Assembly (NCBI GenBank): GCA_035577685.1
Contig: DATLVC010000082.1
Span: forward strand, 1-26,141
DNA from: CAIYRG01 sp035577685
GTDB taxonomy: Bacteria > Pseudomonadota > Alphaproteobacteria > Micropepsales > Micropepsaceae
DNA length: 26,141 nt
Direction of reading: 5' to 3'
Within the stretch, counting starts at the first letter, position 1. The number at the start of each line of letters is the position of its first letter. The notes below the pieces were generated by a model. That model made no database searches, was not told where the DNA came from, and worked only from the letters and a program-made list of their open reading frames with translations. Of this stretch, positions 23,923-26,141 are shown piece after piece. Position numbers and translations under genes: made by a program.

Positions 23923-24243
23923 ATGACTCTGCAAGAACAGGATACCGCGCGCGAAATACGAGGCCTGCGCGCCCAGCTCATGGCTCTCGGTTTGGCTTTT
24001 CTTGTCGTGGTCGGGTTTCAAAGCTTCCAACTGGTCCGCGACCGCATCGCGCTTTTGGACCTCCGCACAGCCCAGGAGCCGACGGTCCAGCAAGGCCTCA
24101 AATTGCGTCAGCAGGTCGATTCCATTGCGTCGGGCATCGCCCAATTGGCGAGTGCAGGCGACGTGAGCGCGCAGGCGATCATCAACGATTTGCGGCGTCA
24201 GGGCATTATGGTGCGGCCTCCGGGCACCCCGGCGACCAAATAG
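23923..24243 (+). CDS. Small single-span membrane protein, unknown function (second of a paralogous pair)
   Basis: A 106-residue protein. An N-terminal charged helix (LQEQDTAREIRGLRAQL) leads into one membrane span (about 20-37, MALGLAFLVVVGFQSFQL). A helical region follows with LRQQVDSIASGIAQLASAGD, AQAIINDLRRQGIMV and a short Pro-rich end (RPPGTPATK). The start is one base after the stop of the preceding gene, with GGGGG about 12 bases before the ATG, so the pair is tightly coupled. The post-membrane helix aligns with that of the preceding protein (IARAVATAAVNNKDTKLGELLERNGI against IAQLASAGDVSAQAIINDLRRQGI in pattern), suggesting an old tandem duplication. The predicted orientation leaves the C-terminal helix in the periplasm, but this is inference. 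The stop lies 17 bases from the convergent CoA-transferase gene. Confidence 0.8.
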   Translation: MTLQEQDTAREIRGLRAQLMALGLAFLVVVGFQSFQLVRDRIALLDLRTAQEPTVQQGLKLRQQVDSIASGIAQLASAGDVSAQAIINDLRRQGIMVRPPGTPATK

Positions 24244-24260
24244 AGCCGTTGTCGCGGCAT

Positions 24261-25700
24261 TCAGTCTCTTATGAGCCAATCTGGGCTGTCGCCGCCCAGG
24301 CGCGGTGTAGGCCGCGCCCAATGCGGCTGCGTTTCGGACATACGAAGTGCTGGCCCCAGCGTCTTCAGAGCGCCGTAGCAGGTGTCGGCAGAAACATAGA
24401 GCCGGTCACACTCTGAATCCGTCAGCCGTTCGGGGGCGTCGGCGAAATCTTCCAGAAGACTCTGTCTTTGGATAAACATCGCCGACTGGCAGAGCGATGC
24501 ACGCACCGCCCAGCTTCCTCCTTCGCGGGCTCGCCGCGCCAAGGCGAGCATGGTGCCATAGGCGGCAAGGTAGCCCGTGTTGTAATCGCACATCGGCGCG
24601 AAGACGAGCTTGGGTCGCCCGGCCCCTGTCCGCTCGCCGTGTATATGGCAGATTCCGGTCACGGCCTGCGCGATCTGTTCCCAGCCGGGACGATTTGCGA
24701 AGGGCCCGCCCGAGCCGAAGCAGCTGATCGACAAATAGACAATGCCCGGACGCAGCGACATCAACGTTTCCAGGCCGAATCCGAGATGTGCGAGCCGTCC
24801 CGGCCTGTAGCCATCGATCACCACATCCGCGGTTTGCACGAGTTCGGCGAAACGCTTGGCACCCGCCGCGCTCTTCAGATTCAAGAAGCAGCTGCGCTTG
24901 CCGTGACTGGTGTCCCGCACATGCTCCGGCGTCTGCGGCAGATGTTCCTCAGTGACCATGAGCACATCGGCGCCCTGTTCGGCGAGGCTTCGCCCGCCAA
25001 CAGGCCCGGCCAAAATCCGGGTCAGGTCGAGCACACGCACCCCGGAGAGGGGCCGATCCCCGGCGTGAAACGTCTCCGGTAGGGAATCGCCGATGCGGTC
25101 AATTTCCACAACGGGACGACCCGCGAGATAGGCCCCCTGCGGGTGGGTCAGCCATTCCGAAGCGGTTCGAATTTTTCCGCCGCAAGCGCGGGCGGCTTCG
25201 ATTGCATCTTCCAGAGCATCGGCATCCCAGCCGGCCACCGCGGCGCTGACGCCCGCCGGCGTATTCTCACATTTGAGCAAGCCCAAAACGCGCTGCGCGA
25301 GATTGGGCAAATTCAGATGCGGCAGGAAATAGCGTCCGTCCCGTGTCGGCCAGGGCTGCGTCACGGTCAGCATATGCGCCTGCGCATCCGGTATCGGAAT
25401 GGGCGTGTAGGCGCCGGTCTCATCGCGTTTGCGCGTGTAGTCGCCGGTGCGCAACGTGGCAGCCCCCTCGCGAATGGATAGTTGCAAATGCTGCCGCCGG
25501 CCGGTTCGGATTTCCCAAATATCATTGGCAGCGACGCCCACGGCCGCCAATGAGGCTGCCGTTGTTTCGCCAACCCGAAAGGGCGTCTTGTAGAATGGGT
25601 CTTCGCCGCGGATGGTTATTTCGTCCGGCGCAACGGGACGTCCGCCGCGCAAGCGCAACAATTCCGCGAGCGCGGGCGATCCTGAGACGGCAACGTTCAT
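24261..25700 (-). CDS. Family III CoA-transferase (CaiB/BaiF type) with unusual domain order
   Basis: Family III enzymes move CoA between carboxylic acids through an aspartyl-CoA intermediate. In this 479-residue protein the segment normally found near the N-terminus, VRVLDLTRILAGPVGGRSLAEQGADVLMV, begins only at about residue 220. It is followed in usual order by GKRSCFLNLKSAAGAKRFAE, ADVVIDGYRPGRLAHLGFGLE, IVYLSISCFGSGGPF and CDYNTGYLAAYGTMLALARR, whose Asp matches the catalytic aspartate. The first 220 residues, with DGRYFLPHLNLPNLAQRVLG and TASEWLTHPQGAYLAGRPVV, resemble the C-terminal part of standard members. The order therefore looks permuted, with a short tail ending in PALRMSETQPHW. 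Its ATG overlaps the stop of the MFS gene by 4 bases (ATGA), so transport and CoA activation of one carboxylate are likely linked. The substrate is unknown. Confidence 0.9.
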   Translation of the reverse strand: MNVAVSGSPALAELLRLRGGRPVAPDEITIRGEDPFYKTPFRVGETTAASLAAVGVAANDIWEIRTGRRQHLQLSIREGAATLRTGDYTRKRDETGAYTPIPIPDAQAHMLTVTQPWPTRDGRYFLPHLNLPNLAQRVLGLLKCENTPAGVSAAVAGWDADALEDAIEAARACGGKIRTASEWLTHPQGAYLAGRPVVEIDRIGDSLPETFHAGDRPLSGVRVLDLTRILAGPVGGRSLAEQGADVLMVTEEHLPQTPEHVRDTSHGKRSCFLNLKSAAGAKRFAELVQTADVVIDGYRPGRLAHLGFGLETLMSLRPGIVYLSISCFGSGGPFANRPGWEQIAQAVTGICHIHGERTGAGRPKLVFAPMCDYNTGYLAAYGTMLALARRAREGGSWAVRASLCQSAMFIQRQSLLEDFADAPERLTDSECDRLYVSADTCYGALKTLGPALRMSETQPHWARPTPRLGGDSPDWLIRD

Positions 25701-26141
25701 GATGGCGTCACTGTGCCGACCGATTCAATCGACAGGCCGCGCGACGCATTTCGGCGCGCCGCAATCGGGAGCCCGATGCATCCAAGGGCCGCGATGGCCA
25801 TCAGCGGCAGCAATGCCAGCTGGAAGCTCCCGGTCGCATCGCGAATGACGCCGATCGCGCTGGTGGTCACGATGGCCGCGACATTTCCCAGCGCGTTGAC
25901 TTGCGCGAACCCCACAACCGCGGCCGGTCCCGCCAGCCATTCAGAGGTCAGGCCGAGAAATGGTCCCTTCATGGCTTGGGCGCCGATCATGGTCAGGCAC
26001 ATCATCAGCATGAACGGCCATAGCTCATGCACGAAGGCCGTCGACGCGAGCGCAACCGTCGACAGGGCCAGCGGCAGAATCGTATGCCACAGGCGTTCCC
26101 CTGAAAGGTCCGACCGGCGGCCCCAGACCAGCATGGCAATC
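25697..26141 (-). CDS. MFS transporter, C-terminal part (anion:cation symporter-like), N-terminus beyond window edge
   Basis: The frame is open to the right edge and covers the last four membrane spans of a major facilitator. It begins in a cytoplasmic loop with LVWGRRSDLSGERLWH, the pattern typical of the ACS (phthalate/tartrate/glucarate permease-like) family. Spans follow at ILPLALSTVALASTAF, WPFMLMMCLTMIGAQAMKG, VNALGNVAAIVTTSAIGVI and LALLPLMAIAALGCIGLPI, then a polar tail. Members of this family import organic anions with protons or sodium across the inner membrane. The overlap with the CoA-transferase start suggests that the imported acid is converted to a CoA thioester. The specific substrate cannot be read from the visible part. 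Confidence 0.88.
   Translation of the reverse strand, partial: IAMLVWGRRSDLSGERLWHTILPLALSTVALASTAFVHELWPFMLMMCLTMIGAQAMKGPFLGLTSEWLAGPAAVVGFAQVNALGNVAAIVTTSAIGVIRDATGSFQLALLPLMAIAALGCIGLPIAARRNASRGLSIESVGTVTPS

Overview
The window is high-GC DNA with dense, closely packed genes on both strands. It most likely comes from an alphaproteobacterial chromosome. The grounds are gene content: a class II DAHP synthase, a GTCVLRGC-type glutathione reductase, DUF2277, and clustering of glmU, glmS, rpiA, gor and gph. I cannot assign an order or genus. No tRNA, rRNA, CRISPR array, insertion sequence or integrase was seen.

Left part (1-9910, core metabolism). On the minus strand lie a Gfo/Idh/MocA oxidoreductase (cut by the window edge), a class II DAHP synthase (entry to the shikimate pathway) and a small alpha/beta hydrolase, with a DUF2277 gene on the plus strand. 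Next is a leftward series glmU - glmS - rpiA - gor, which makes UDP-GlcNAc precursors, interconverts pentose phosphates and recycles glutathione. Divergent from it is gph (phosphoglycolate phosphatase). As given, glmS is split by a one-base frameshift near 6864-6870. Its summed length is one base short of 609 codons.

Middle part (9888-17126, accessory or envelope). This holds a secreted protein of unknown function, a DUF6152 periplasmic protein, a membrane hybrid-type HAMP/HisKA/HATPase sensor kinase with no receiver domain and no neighbouring regulator, and a secreted fusion of a carboxypeptidase-regulatory-like domain, a CxxCH heme site and a virginiamycin-B-lyase-like beta-propeller. Divergent from the last gene is a bicupin gene whose stop overlaps the start of an orphan ABC substrate-binding protein.

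Right part (17127-26141). A gene-poor, AT-richer stretch with several palindromes leads into a 1,824-residue secreted repeat protein. It has a signal peptide, dozens of about 20-residue Gly/Asn/Thr-rich coils, an internal duplication of roughly 280 residues and a C-terminal PEP-CTERM sorting signal. Directly downstream are two small single-span membrane proteins that look like diverged paralogues of each other. This three-gene unit is the best candidate in the window for a little-described system: an exosortase-processed surface fibre or matrix protein with two dedicated membrane partners. The window closes with a leftward pair, an MFS transporter (cut by the edge) overlapping by 4 bp a family III CoA-transferase with an unusual domain order.
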